From contig WHUZ01000137.1 of assembly GCA_015179045.1 (NCBI GenBank), positions 1 to 64,000 of the forward strand: a DNA stretch of 64,000 bases, in the 5' to 3' direction. Both the position numbers and the translations under genes were made by a program. The notes below the pieces were generated by a model that saw nothing but the letters and a program-made list of their open reading frames with translations, did no database searches and was not told where the DNA came from. Each line of letters starts with the position of its first letter. The stretch's first letter is position 1. This document shows positions 21,896 to 31,541 of the stretch, piece by piece. Source of the DNA: Kalaharituber pfeilii. Its lineage: Eukaryota; Ascomycota; Pezizomycetes; Pezizales; Pezizaceae.

Positions 21896-21899
21896 CTCA

Positions 21900-22378
21900 A
21901 GCTCCTAATAGCGATATCTGTGGGCATCAAAGTGGTTTCTAACACGTCCTAAGGTTTGCTGTACTTCTTTAAGGGAAAGCCCCGAGCTATTAGGGTCGAG
22001 AGACAGGCCGATCCGGGTCAGAAGAGTTCTTGCGTCGGTGCGCATCAAATAGGCCGTGGTGACGATTCATGAGCTACCTCGCCATAGCCCACAGGGCGGC
22101 ACGCGAGTAATGAAATAAAAAAAAAAAAAAAAAGATTCATGAGCTGGTCGGGGTTGTATCGAGAGTGGATATCGATCCCAGCATAACTCAAGCTATCAGC
22201 AAGTGAAATTATCTGGGCCAGAATTTCTTCCATTAGTGTCCTCAGAGGCTCAAATTCCATCCCCAGTTCAGGCTGTACTTGGTACACAAGGTAGCCGGGG
22301 ATCGTCTCCGACATTGACGAAAAAAACGGAAGTATCTCGAAGGGGTCCTGGAGTGGATACAGATACCAAAATTTGATA
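21900..22378 (-). pseudogene. Unrecognised coding remnant split by a retroposon
   Basis: On the minus strand a frame reads WYLYPLQDPFEILPFF, then SETIPGYLVYQVQPELGMEF and ends NPDQLMN at the insertion 22076-22133. Beyond the insertion, protein-like sequence continues in another frame (TRIGLSLDPNSSGLSL, then KEVQQTLGRVRNHFD) before a TAG. The composition is like normal coding sequence and unlike the surrounding AT-rich DNA. I do not recognise the family. It may be an exon pair of a dead host gene, and I cannot exclude a missed intron between the two frames. Confidence 0.4.
22076..22133 (+). mobile_element. Micro-retroposon, family 1
   Basis: A 58-bp insertion ACCTCGCCATAGCCCACAGG..., GCGAGTAATGAAAT and poly(A). 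It is flanked by the exact 12-bp duplication GATTCATGAGCT (22064-22075 and 22134-22145) and interrupts a coding remnant. Confidence 0.93.
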
Positions 22379-22709
22379 ACCCTCGCTTATTTGTGACCAT
22401 GGTAGCTACTCACCACCAACCCAAGGGCACCCTCCAGTGTAATTTATGTATATGTCAGCAGAGGATACGACCTTCAAATTTCACAGTTTTTTGCCGTTTT
22501 TTCGGAACATACCGCCCAAAAGACCGTACTAAGAGCCCAAGCATTATACTTACCAAGGAGGCAAAGACAAATATTACAAAGAGGATATTCAAAATTGTCT
22601 TTAACGACTTTGCCAAACCAAATTTCCCGCTCATTCACAGTTTCCAAACGAATGAAATTGATACCGTTAGATAGTTCCAGAATTCCTCTATCGGCATATC
22701 TACTTACAA
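22379..22709. other. No gene recognised
   Basis: The + strand frame 22393-22674 has no recognisable domain and I do not call it a gene. Confidence 0.4.
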
Positions 22710-22722
22710 GTTCCAGCTGCTC

Positions 22723-22785
22723 CTTTTTTTTTTTTTTTTTTTTTAAATAACATTACTCGCGTGCCGCCCTGTGGGCTATGGCGAG
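22723..22785 (-). mobile_element. Micro-retroposon, family 1
   Basis: Minus-strand CTCGCCATAGCCCACAGGG... tail plus poly(A), flanked by the exact 13-bp duplication GTTCCAGCTGCTC (22710-22722 and 22786-22798). Confidence 0.93.
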
Positions 22786-22798
22786 GTTCCAGCTGCTC

Positions 22799-23421
22799 TG
22801 AGTGTTGAAATATCGCTGTGGGTAAAAAGCGTTAAGCCAACGATGAATACCCTCAAAACAGTATATCAACCACAATGTGCTCTCGGCCTTACACTCTTTT
22901 TATTTTTTTTTATATCACATAACCCCGCTTGCAGCTGTTCGCCATGGCAGGGCCGTCCTTACACTCCCATAACGAGGATCCTGCAGAGTGAGAGTGCTCT
23001 CAATTATTTCACTATGCTGAGCAATATCCAGAGCTTACGCAACGAGAGCGACAATCTGCTTGGAACCATTCCATGTCAGCAGCTACCATCACAAATTGCT
23101 TCTACAAAGAAATATGTGGCATACAGAACCATCCCTTCTTGCTTCGAGGACTCTCTGGCAGATGCTTCTGAGAATTTTGATATTATCAAATTCGATACTA
23201 CACATATACATAATGTTAGAAATGAAGACACTGGCTCTTTCAACATTGAAAGTGAAAGAATTCGTGGACCCAGCTGAAGAGGTCATAGCTGACACCGAAG
23301 AAGTGACATTAGATCATTTGATTGATACATACCTATTGCCCAGAGCTGGCAGAAGACACTGATCCAGTCGATCAGGATCAGCTTGATGAAGATGGATTCG
23401 AGGAACGAGAGCCAGGCTCAC
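22799..23421 (+). other. Open frame of unknown nature, interrupted by a retroposon
   Basis: Frames continue across about 22800-23360 (TMLSNIQSLRNESDNLLG, then IPSCFEDSLADASENFD). They look mildly protein-like but match no family I know, change frame near 23240 and are interrupted at 22897-22956. They could be a dead gene or chance. Confidence 0.25.
22897..22956 (-). mobile_element. Micro-retroposon, family 2
   Basis: Minus-strand CCCTGCCATGGCGAACAGC..., GCGGGGTTATGTGATAT and poly(A). It is flanked by the 10-bp duplication CCTTACACTC (22887-22896 and 22957-22966). Confidence 0.88.
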
Positions 23422-23690
23422 TTTTTTTTTTTTTTTTTTTTTTTTTTTTATTTCATTACTCGCATGCCGCCCTATGGGCTATGGCGAGGGTTTAATTTAA
23501 CTAGAACCAAAACAAAACAAATACGGTCTTAAGTACATGATGCCCGCGGTCTTTAGGAGGTGTTGCGGGGAGAGCGGTCAGCAGCCTGAATCTTTCATCT
23601 CCGTCCTCTTTCAGTCTCATACCGACACGCCTTGAGCCACTTCCCTCCGAGTCGCACCTTGTCCTTGTCTAGGTCTTCCTCCAAGTGTTA
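23422..23690 (-). mobile_element. 5'-truncated family-1 LINE tail (~270 bp)
   Basis: From poly(T) at 23422, the minus strand carries the family-1 tail, a 3' UTR with a CATGATGCCC-type block, then the last codons of a gag-like frame ending KVRLGGKWLKACRYETERGR. The same ending occurs in the LINEs at 42.9 and 55.5 kb. No clear duplication was found. Confidence 0.7.
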
Positions 23691-23723
23691 TTGCATGTAT
23701 TTATCTTAAAACCGAGCTTTCCG

Positions 23724-23795
23724 CTTCAACCTGCCATTCTGAATAACGCATAAGATTTGCCAGCCCGAGCCTTATCCAATATGACAGGTTTGTCT
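23724..23795. mobile_element. Decayed pogo/mariner-type MITE
   Basis: Ends resemble the MITEs at 32660 and 49238: CTTCAACCTGCCATTCTGAA on the left and ATCCAATATGACAGGTTTG on the right, with TA after the right end. The copy is internally deleted and diverged. Confidence 0.45.
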
Positions 23796-24329
23796 GTATC
23801 ACAAAAGCATTAGAGGAAGTGAGTGAGGAGATAGCTGAAGCCGTGTCAGAGCCCACTCAGGATGTACAAGAGACAGCGCACCAGAATTGATGTGCTCCAA
23901 GATTTTTGGGACTGCCAGCTGTCAAGAATCTCATTAAGCTCAAGCAGTGAGTCTTCGTAATTATCAGATTAATATTCGGAGTTGGAGTATGCCTTCGGCC
24001 TCTTACATTGCAAACGGTAGTGGTTGCCGCAACCAGGGGGCAAACACCCAATCTCAGGTGGGCGAAAGCCATTCGTTGACAGGGGGGTTGGACGGGGTCA
24101 CAGCGCTAAGCATTGGTGACGTAGGCACGATGAGCCTGACAAGTACATGTGGGGCAATACGTTGAGAGTCCTTGCGCAGGGGCTGGCAGGGCCCAGGAAG
24201 CTTGTACGGGCATGGACCAGAATGTCGGGTCTATTATCTGATCTTCATATTCGACTTTTCGTCCTGTATGCACAAATCTAACACAAATACTGTACATAGC
24301 TGAATCCTGCAGATACTGATCCGCATCGA
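23796..24329. other. No gene recognised
   Basis: Nothing supportable. An isolated TTATCTGATCTTC resembles half of an AATCTGAT mini-repeat near 24233. Confidence 0.4.
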
Positions 24330-24341
24330 AACCTTGAGATT

Positions 24342-24398
24342 TTTTTATTTTATTTTATTTTATCTTTTTTTTATTAATACCATTGATCGCGTGCCGCG
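24342..24398 (-). mobile_element. Micro-retroposon, family 1, only ~25 bp of tail
   Basis: Minus strand: GCGGCACGCGATCAATGGTA, then an A-rich run. It is flanked by the duplication AACCTTGAGATT (24330-24341 and 24399-24410). Shorter than most copies because the GCCATAGCCC part is absent. Confidence 0.85.
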
Positions 24399-24410
24399 AA
24401 CCTTGAGATT

Positions 24411-25258
24411 GAATACCTTTATATATACTTGGATATACACTTCATTGTACTTTAGATTTCGGTGTAAACTTCGAGAAAATACATGCCCAAGTGCTCTAGG
24501 TTAATTTCGTTTGAGCTGTATAATTAGACAATTATTCTGCCGCGGAAATGCAGGTTAGTATAGGTGGCGTTGCGAACAGGATGAGAAACCGGTCTATCCG
24601 ATGAATGAATGTAGAATGTGGACTGAGATATGGCCAGAGTTGAGGGTAGAGCTGTTGCATCCACCGAGGGCAGGAGGAGGGTGGAGTCCTTAAGGTGGAT
24701 GGGACTGAGAGGATTCTCGTACTGTGTTTCTTAGGTTGATTACTCTTGACCTCCTTTGTACGTAGCTTTAAGACTCTCGCATTGTCAATGGATTGCGAGT
24801 AATACCAGTCTCGAACCGAGTAGTGACGTCAAGAATAGATATAAAACCAAAAAAGTAAAATAAATATATATAAATAAATAACTAAAAATAAGTTCACTAG
24901 CGTACATCTCGTGCGAAACTAGGAAACGAGTTTAACGTAGCCAGCCAATTGCTGAACGCAATTCAACTATGGACGGACTATCTCTCGTCATCTCTAGAAT
25001 TTCCTCCAGCTTATGATCTATATCGAGCCTGAGCTACATACTGTACATATGTACTTACAGATTGAGCCTTCTGAATTCACAGTGAGCGATCCCTACTGTA
25101 AGGAATTTATCTTCATTCTCAACGCAACCGCTGAACTGCTCAGCTGGCTAATTCTAAATTTAATGTGATACAGAAAATATATAGAGGATATCGACAATAT
25201 GCGATATTCAAGTCTGCAATGGTATTATAAAAACAGTAACTCTTAGGAAACGGTAATG
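24411..25258. other. No gene recognised
   Basis: AT-rich; the stretch around 24835-24900 is almost pure A/T. No coding signature. Confidence 0.45.
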
Positions 25259-25265
25259 CATGTAC

Positions 25266-25307
25266 AATTTTTTTTTCAATATCATTACTCGCATGCCACC
25301 CTGAATA
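25266..25307 (-). mobile_element. Micro-retroposon, family 1, short
   Basis: 42 bp: CAGGGTGGCATGCGAGTAAT, GATATT and poly(A) on the minus strand, with a 7-bp duplication CATGTAC (25259-25265 and 25308-25314). Confidence 0.75.
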
Positions 25308-25528
25308 CATGTACTGAGTACAGAAAACTCCCACTTTCGTATCCTCGTGGCTTCTGGGTACCGTCAGAACTCTAAAACCCATGAGCTAATGGACAAAAAG
25401 AAAAGAAATAAAGACAAAAGAAAGAGGGAGGAAAAAAAAAAAAAAAAAAAAAAAAAAACACAAGAAAATACAAAAAAGAAAAGAAGTCAACACGGAACGT
25501 CAGCACCTTACAGCAAAGCTCTACCTAG

Positions 25529-26931
25529 TTAGAACTCTACCAGCCTGCGCCTGTGTAGATCGAACAGCTGCGGGTCCCCTGGGCGGCTGTACTTGCTTAG
25601 CTCCAAGCCCACAAGACTTCCCTGGGCCAAGTCAAGTTTCCGTGCAAAGTCCGCAACTGGATCTTCAGTACCATCGAATGTATCATGCTGCTTGGCCACG
25701 GCCGACAAACCCACTTTCCGAGCATCCATCCACGCAGAGTTAAGGTCCCTTGCTATGGCACGCATGCCCTGAATTAGATCTACAATCCTCCCGCACCATG
25801 TGGCCGGGTGTAGCGGAATATGGCGGATCTTAAGTTCTCGTCTTGCAGACGACACAAGCGTACCGAGGAGGAGAGCGCCAACTGTCCCGTTTCGATGTTG
25901 CGCGGACAGGTAGTCGTAGTAATCGTATGTATCGTTGAATACGTGCATAAGCTCTGTAATAACCTTTTCCCGAGCTGATCTTACTTCTTCTACATGAGCG
26001 GAGCAATTAATTAGCATTCACAGGCTCAGTGTACCGGGGTGAAGGGAGTATGACTTGCCTTGGATAAGTGGAATCATCGCCAAACCGTAATAAGCCCACC
26101 GGAGGGATGAATCGTGTTGATAGTTGCAGATATAGTCTTTCGATGCGATTCGAAATATGGCTTGGTCGCCAAGCGCGAAACTTAGCTTTAGTATCTCCAG
26201 CGAGGACAAGCACTCTATGGTGACATTCCTCTCCAACAGGCTCGAGCCAGCTCTAACTGGCGTTACGGACGATTCCGTTTTCAACCGAGAAAGCCATATT
26301 TCTACCCATGGTGCGACTACGTGTGCACAGTTCAACACCCACGCGGCTTCAGCGATGTTGGAGATGTCAGTAAGACTGGGGGCTTTAAATAGCCCTGTTA
26401 TCTGAAGATGGAGTATTTGAAGAATGATGCGAAAAGAACTGCGCTCTGACTTCCGAATCTTGTTTATGAGTAAACTAAGTTCGTTGTCGTTGTCACGGTG
26501 TCCGCATATTCGTCCTGGGCAAAGAGGTAGCAAGTCCTCTGACTCATTAACCTGCAGAGATACAAGCTGTCTAAAGCCTCCACCCGCATTTGCTAATGAG
26601 GCCGATGCGACCTTGAATGTAAATTCTGCTGCCGAGTTGGTATGAGGCTCCGTGGGTGAAACATTATATGAAAACCTGAGATGCAAAAGTAAATCTCCAT
26701 CAGGGCAGATGTCATCAATTTCTGTGATGGCTGTGTCTTCGTGATGCTTTATGATCTGTTAGCTTCGAAAGCGTCGCAGCAGGAACACACGTGACTAACC
26801 TCTCCCTCTTCGCATTCGGAATCAAAGGCGAACTCTGATGATGCAGGAGTAAAGGATAGGTGAGGCATTGCTGGCCTTGGGGTCAGTGATCCGTCACTCG
26901 AGTCTGACATTGATCCCAGTTGAATATCCAT
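25529..26931 (-). CDS. BTB/POZ-like fungal protein with a GC-AG intron
   Basis: Intact three-exon gene: 26931-26800, 26755-26059 and 25989-25529, giving 429 residues. Exon 1 encodes a Ser/acidic N-terminus. Exon 2 starts IIKHHEDTAITEIDDICPDGD and continues LLLHLRFSYNV, FTFKVASASLANAGGGFRQLV, then a helical part (WVLNCAHVVAPWVEIWLSRL, LKLSFALGDQAIFRIASKDY). This order (xxPDGDxxL, core strand, KVxSxxL, later CxxxxPWxxxWL and ALGDxxxFR) matches the large fungal BTB-domain family (known: protein-protein adaptors). Intron 1 is GTTAGT...AACAG with branch GCTAAC. Intron 2 (26058-25990) has a GCAAGT donor and TAG acceptor, and only that splice keeps LIQ-EEVRSAREKV in frame. The cysteine-free C-terminus is helical. 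No partner gene is adjacent. Assignment to BTB is by pattern and moderately sure; that the gene is real is more certain. Confidence 0.8.
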
Positions 26932-27214
26932 TGTTTTATATGTCAGTCGGCTCGTTCTATAATATGTGTGAATTATTCCGTTGCCTTAGACAGTTAAAAG
27001 TGACGATAAAGATCAAAGATATAGTTGTGATGATATTTCTCAATTGAGGAGGGGTCAAGTGCGTTTGAATTGGGTGGGTTTTATACTGCTATCATGGAAT
27101 GAAACATCTATGTATTTGGCAATAATCTGTCTTCAATACTCATCACTAGCTGTCTTCTTGATTGACGTTGCGAAGCTCAGAAACACTAGTGAGTGTAGAT
27201 CGAACTGCGCCCTC

Positions 27215-27271
27215 ATCGCCATAGCCCCTAGGGCGGCACGCGATTACAGATATTAAAAAAAACAAAAAAAA
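27215..27271 (+). mobile_element. Micro-retroposon, family 1
   Basis: ATCGCCATAGCCCCTAGGG..., GATTACAGATATT and poly(A), flanked by the 12-bp duplication AACTGCGCCCTC (27203-27214 and 27272-27283). Confidence 0.92.
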
Positions 27272-27353
27272 AACTGCGCCCTCGATGATTCAGCTTGATG
27301 CACAATTACTTGGAGGCCTAAATGTACCTATATACACGTAGCAACGTTATTTC

Positions 27354-27404
27354 TTTTTTTTTTTTTCATATCAGTGATCACGCGCCGCCCTATGGGCTAT
27401 GGCT
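27354..27404 (-). mobile_element. Family-1 tail insertion, no visible duplication
   Basis: Poly(T), ATATCAGTGATCACGCGCCG, CCCTATGGGCTATGGC: minus-strand family-1 tail at the left edge of the gypsy integrase remnant. Confidence 0.65.
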
Positions 27405-27564
27405 TAGTCGAACGAGGACATCAGCCTATCAAAGATCGACAACGTCAGGATTGCTGCATATCATCCACAGTTAAATGGTTTAGTGGAACGAGGACATCAG
27501 TCTATCATAGATGCGTTAGCTAAACTGGGCAAGATATGGGTCAGGCACTTACCTGCAGTGCTAT

Positions 27565-27656
27565 TTTTTTTTTTTATATCTGTATTCGCGTGCCGCCCTG
27601 AGGGCTATGGCGATGTTTAATTACATAGGAGAATGAAGGAAAGTGAGATTGGTAAA
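27565..27656 (-). mobile_element. Short retroposon, family 1 (92 bp)
   Basis: Minus-strand family-1 tail with about 30 extra 3'-UTR bases, poly(A), and the exact 12-bp duplication CTGCAGTGCTAT (27553-27564 and 27657-27668). It interrupts the integrase frame. Confidence 0.92.
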
Positions 27657-27777
27657 CTGCAGTGCTATGGGCAGACAGGATCACTACAAGAGTTTCAACT
27701 AGATATGCGCCCTACCGATTGGTATTTGGACAAGATTGTGTATTACCTATTGAGTTGTCAGCCAAGACTTGGGCAAT

Positions 27778-27835
27778 ATCGCCATAGCCCATAGGGCGGC
27801 AAGCGATTAATGATATATATAAAAAAAAAAAAAAA
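27778..27835 (+). mobile_element. Micro-retroposon, family 1
   Basis: ATCGCCATAGCCCATAGGG..., GATTAATGATATATAT and poly(A), with the exact 12-bp duplication GACTTGGGCAAT (27766-27777 and 27836-27847). It interrupts the integrase frame. Confidence 0.93.
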
Positions 27836-28482
27836 GGACTTGGGCAATGGTGGACTGGAACAAGATCAATACAAGGGAACAGCTACTGGCAGCCAGAGCG
27901 CATCAGCTGGAGAGGCGAAAAGAAGACCTCAGGGCAGCCGCAGACAGGATACTGGTGAATCGACTAGCGAACAAGAAGTTCTTTGATAGCAGAAGAAAGG
28001 AACGGCTTCAGCAGCTGGAGGTTGATGACTTGGTGCTACTGTACAACAGTCAATTGGATCAGCACTGGTCTCGCAAGTTAGACAACAGGTGGATGGGACC
28101 ATACAGAATGAAGGATATCAACTGCGTCGAGGAACATACCTTCTTGCTGAATTGGATGGGACGCTATTAGAGGGACCGATTTCAGGTGATAGGATCAAGG
28201 AATTCCATGTGAGAGTGGGCGTGGATCAGGAGCACGAGGAACAGGAAGAGCAGGAAGAGCAGGTAGAAATCAGGAACGCGAATTCCGCCCCCGGGGCGGG
28301 AATTATGAGGCGAACTGATTACGTCATAAACTGAAAGACAAGGAAACGGCTGCTCGCATAATTTGATAAGCTTATTTTGTGATCTTTGACATTGACTAGT
28401 CTTTTGTTGATCTTTGTTTTGTTTTTATAGATTGGTTTTCTTCTTTTGTTTGATAGTTCGAACGCGGAGGGCCGCCGTTCTA

Positions 28483-28493
28483 GGGGAGGGGGG
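28483..28493 (+). other. Polypurine tract of the gypsy element
   Basis: GGGGAGGGGGG lies five bases before the LTR start TGTGGTGG. Its position fits plus-strand priming and marks the following LTR as a natural 3' LTR. Confidence 0.7.
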
Positions 28494-28498
28494 TAGTA

Positions 28499-28828
28499 TG
28501 TGGTGGTAACCATGGTACCGATGGAAAGAATAAGGCCAAACGCGGGCCGGAACGGTACTCATCGGTAGGGCCACATGTGTGGGATAAGAAACAGGATTAC
28601 ATTTAAGAAGCGAGATATGGATGTATAGGCTCAGTTGGAAGGCGAAGGTGGTCTATAAAATGTATGTAGATAGGACCGTATGGGAGAAAGACATGGACAC
28701 GCAGAGAAGACAATTGAAGACCCTTTCCTTGACATTTGACCATTGAGGTCGCTCTTGAGACCTCGTTCCGCCAGCTCTAGATACCGGTACCCGTGCAAAA
28801 CAGTGGATGCTGTTGAGCCGTCATCACA
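28499..28828 (+). mobile_element. Gypsy 3' LTR (330 bp)
   Basis: Begins TGTGGTGGTAAC after the polypurine tract and ends CATCACA. Its reverse complement is found, with expansions, at 28891-29582. It contains a TATAAA-like sequence (GGTCTATAAAATG near 28651). Its U5 end runs directly into tRNA-derived sequence instead of host flank. Confidence 0.8.
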
Positions 28829-28889
28829 TTGGTATCACACTCGGCTGTAAACCGATTGGTCGCCGGTTCGACTCCGGTCGAAGGGACCA
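28829..28889 (+). other. tRNA-Tyr-derived sequence between inverted LTRs
   Basis: Reads from a D-loop (TTGGTATCACAC) through an anticodon arm (TCGG-CTGTAAA-CCGA, anticodon GTA), a T arm (GCCGG-TTCGACT-CCGGT), GAAGGGA and CCA. The 5' acceptor strand and the start of the D arm are absent. CCA is present although nuclear tRNA genes do not encode it, so it derives from mature tRNA, most simply the primer of the flanking LTR retrotransposon. Its last ~18 nt are where the primer-binding site of the minus-oriented LTR should be. It is not a functional tRNA gene. Confidence 0.8.
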
Positions 28890-28890
28890 A

Positions 28891-29582
28891 TGTGATGAAG
28901 GCTCAACAGCATCCACTGTTTCGCACAGGGTACTGGTATCTAGAGCTGACGGAACCAAGTCTCAAGGGCGGTCTCAATGGTCAAATGTCAAGAAAAGGGT
29001 CATGTGTGGTCTGTAGTCTTGTCTGCGATTTCTGGAGTGTCTGATCTATATCTGCGTATCCATGTCTGTTGCTGCTTGCTTGCTTGCTTCCACAGCCCTA
29101 TCTACATCAATTTATAGACCAGCTTCACCTTCCAACTGAGCCTATACATCCACATCTCGCTTCTTAAATGTAACTCGCTTCCTGATCCTATGCATGTATC
29201 ATCATATGGCCTTACCGATGAGTACCGCTTAGTGAGCGGCACGAGCTAGCTCGAGCCGAGCTGGAGGGTGAGCTCGAGCTAGCGAGCCTTGATTACATGA
29301 TATTGATAACTAATCTAACAGCTTCATCGTCCTCGCCGCTATCCACTAAATTCAGTATTTCTTCTACATTTACTCCTGCTGCAAGTTCCTCCACTGCTTC
29401 CTTCAGCATCGACATTGAAGAAACCCTGCGCTGGCTGAGCATTTTAGCGAGCTGCCAAGAGAAATACTACCGTGATCTTGGCTGCCTTAAGCTCGAGCTG
29501 GCTCGGCTCGTGCCGCTCACTAGTACCGCTCCGGGCCGCGTTTTGCCTTATTCTTTTTATCAGTACCGTTGTTACCACCACA
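28891..29582 (-). mobile_element. Inverted gypsy LTR, carrying a MITE
   Basis: On the minus strand it starts TGTGGTGGTAAC at 29582 and ends CATCACA at 28891, matching the LTR at 28499-28828 over its length. Without the 293-bp MITE (29230-29522) and its duplication it is about 391 bp, longer than its partner because of extra sequence around TGCTTGCTTGCTTG. Outside its U3 end there is no polypurine tract. Instead 29583 continues into another integrase fragment. TAGTA before 28499 and TAGTG after 29582 could be a 5-bp duplication with one mismatch. Confidence 0.8.
29230..29522. mobile_element. hAT-like MITE (293 bp) in the LTR
   Basis: Perfect 17-bp terminal inverted repeats TAGTGAGCGGCACGAGC and GCTCGTGCCGCTCACTA, with an exact 8-bp duplication GTACCGCT (29222-29229 and 29523-29530). 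The 8-bp duplication points to the hAT superfamily. There is no transposase, so the element is non-autonomous. Confidence 0.92.
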
Positions 29583-29695
29583 TAGTGTTGCAAAGTTCAT
29601 TTATGAATGGATTGCCAGATTCGGAGTACCAGGGCGAATAGTCTGTGATAAGGGACCAGAGAATCAGGCATTGACACAGTTATTGGCAACATAAC
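29583..29695 (+). pseudogene. Gypsy integrase core fragment
   Basis: The frame AKFIYEWIARFGVPGRIVCD, then KGPENQALTQLLAT, matches the middle of the integrase catalytic core (xxRFGxPxxIVxDxGxEN). This segment should lie just upstream of the HPQLNGLVERG segment seen at 27418. It therefore could be part of the same or a related copy split by rearrangement. It ends at a stop. Confidence 0.7.
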
Positions 29696-31483
29696 GCGAC
29701 TTCTACCGGATACCTCAGCCACAGAGTACAGAACATTGACTGATGATCCTCTTTCTGTATGACGATTGGTGCTTATGAGGGGCTTGAAGATTTTAGGAGG
29801 ATGGGAGTTTGAATGAAACAGGACTTAGGTGACTACGTGAAGCCAGCAACAAGTAGGAACATCCTTACTCTAGCGCAAGAGCTGCACCCCTTCAGAATTA
29901 TTTTCCCTGGGTCTTCGGTTGCGTATACCTATGCTCTAGTAGTGATGTCCATGCAGGTAATGTGATTGCAAATGTGGCAGTACGTGACTTATGATTATCT
30001 GAACGTTTACTAACCTGGTGTGTTGCTCACATTGCTTGCCTAAGCCCTCGCTTGCGAGAGTACAGTACTTCTCTTTCAGCAAGGCTGTGACAAAGGCTGT
30101 TTCCGCTAACGCGCGCATGCACATATTTATGACAACTGGGAAGAGCATTGCAGGGTTCGTGCCAGGGACATGGTCTCAACCCTGCTATGCCCCCGCCCGA
30201 TCAACGTCGCCCTGAGGTGCTTGTTCTCGTATGAGTTGGCCTAGCTTGTGATTTGACGAGCAGGCGACTTCGACAAGAAGCACCTTGTAATCCACTTGCA
30301 ATCCACATGAGATGGAGTTCCTAAAAACTAATTTACCACAATCGACGGAAACATCATAAGGACGCAAGTACGAGAGACCCGTAACTCTGCGTGGAGCCGG
30401 CGTAGCAAGCTAGCGGCTTCTTAGGGCACGTAGGGACAAAATAGCAACAGGAGGAAGTTGAGATCTCTGTGACTTCTAAGTAATCTCAGCTGCCTAGGGG
30501 GCTGGCATTCCTAAACTGTGACTGCGGGGCGTGCATTCTTTAAGCCTCACGATCGGCACCAATCAGGCTCCCTTTTGCGGCTATGTCTTGTAATTGCGCT
30601 CCACCATCAACCACGAACAGTTGATTTCCCAACTAGTTCACTAGTTCTTGTTACCTTGGCTTGGTCTCAAATCTGCAGGTTCTGCACTCTGACTCGCGAA
30701 AGGGTTATAATACACTGTAATAGAATTCTGTAAAAAGACACAGGGTACAATTTTGGCCCGTTTTGATTGCAAGACTGAATTTAGTTTCGAATGCTTGTCA
30801 TCGCTGTTAGTGATTGATCGCCTCCTAAGTTTACATGACACTGGTTCTGACGATCGATTCGTATTATTGGTATGCTGTAAAACAGATGACCGCTCACATT
30901 GCCAAGGACTGCACTGCCAGATCAGGAAACCGGCAACAAATTAGGCTAGTGCACATTTATACAGTAGGGCAGTATCGGTTACTACAACGTTGCGACCCAC
31001 ATGGATGGATTGTCGCTAGTTCGCCAACAAAATTCTGGGCGGGAATTTGATATGCTCCAAATAGAACAAGTCGGGTTATTGGAAGCAAATGTAAACTCGC
31101 GCCGCTGAATATGTTTATGTAGAATCTATGATCTAATGATAATAATGATAACCTTTTGATGTGAAAGATATGTTTGGATTCTTCGTTGACTGACCATTCT
31201 ACATCAAGACATCCAGGGTGTGTGGAGGCGGAAGCTTGTCTAAATTTCTTGGACAATAAATCGCCTCCCCAAAAATCCTTATCTGATTCTCCTCAGGGCG
31301 CGCTGCAGAGGCTGTTCGCGCAAGCTTTCCATCAAGGATAATCTCCTACAGCAGCCGCAGAGGCTTGCGCCATGGCCAACTAGGGAAAGTCAGCATCGCA
31401 CATCATATGCCTTAGGTCAGGCTGACACTTATGCATGGGCCGGATTACTTCTGTAGTGCCTTATTCGCGAATACTTGGGGCCA
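29696..31483. other. No gene recognised
   Basis: Several short frames on both strands without recognisable domains. A half mini-repeat CTTATCTGATTCTCC lies near 31280. Confidence 0.45.
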
Positions 31484-31541
31484 TTTTTTTTTTTTTTTTT
31501 TAATATCACATAACCCCGCATACAGCTGTTCGCCATGGGCA
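31484..31541 (-). mobile_element. Micro-retroposon, family 2
   Basis: Minus strand CCATGGCGAACAGCTGTATG..., GGGGTTATGTGATATT and poly(A). The flanks contain CGCGAATA on both sides but not in the position expected of a duplication, so the boundary is unsure. Confidence 0.65.

Larger units (their letters stand above)
27418..28334 (+). pseudogene. Gypsy-type pol remnant: integrase core end and C-terminal domain
   Basis: With the two short insertions (27565-27656 and 27778-27835) set aside, the + strand encodes IDNVRIAAYHPQLNGLVERG, a helical section, then VDDLVLLYNSQLDQHWSRKL and DNRWMGPYR. This is the HPQ(x)NGLVERxHQ end of the integrase catalytic core followed by the GPY/F-type C-terminal domain of Ty3/gypsy elements (known families). 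A frameshift near 28105 moves to YLLAELDGTLLEGPISGDRI, then an E-rich tail ends at 28334. A local duplication of TTAGT(C/G)GAACGAGGACATCAG occurs at about 27404 and 27480. A polypurine tract and LTR follow directly. Reverse transcriptase and protease are absent upstream. Confidence 0.8.

Noticed and set aside
28829..28889. A functional tRNA-Tyr gene
   Set aside because: The 5' acceptor strand and part of the D arm are missing, CCA is encoded, and it lies between inverted LTRs. It fits a reverse-transcribed primer fragment.
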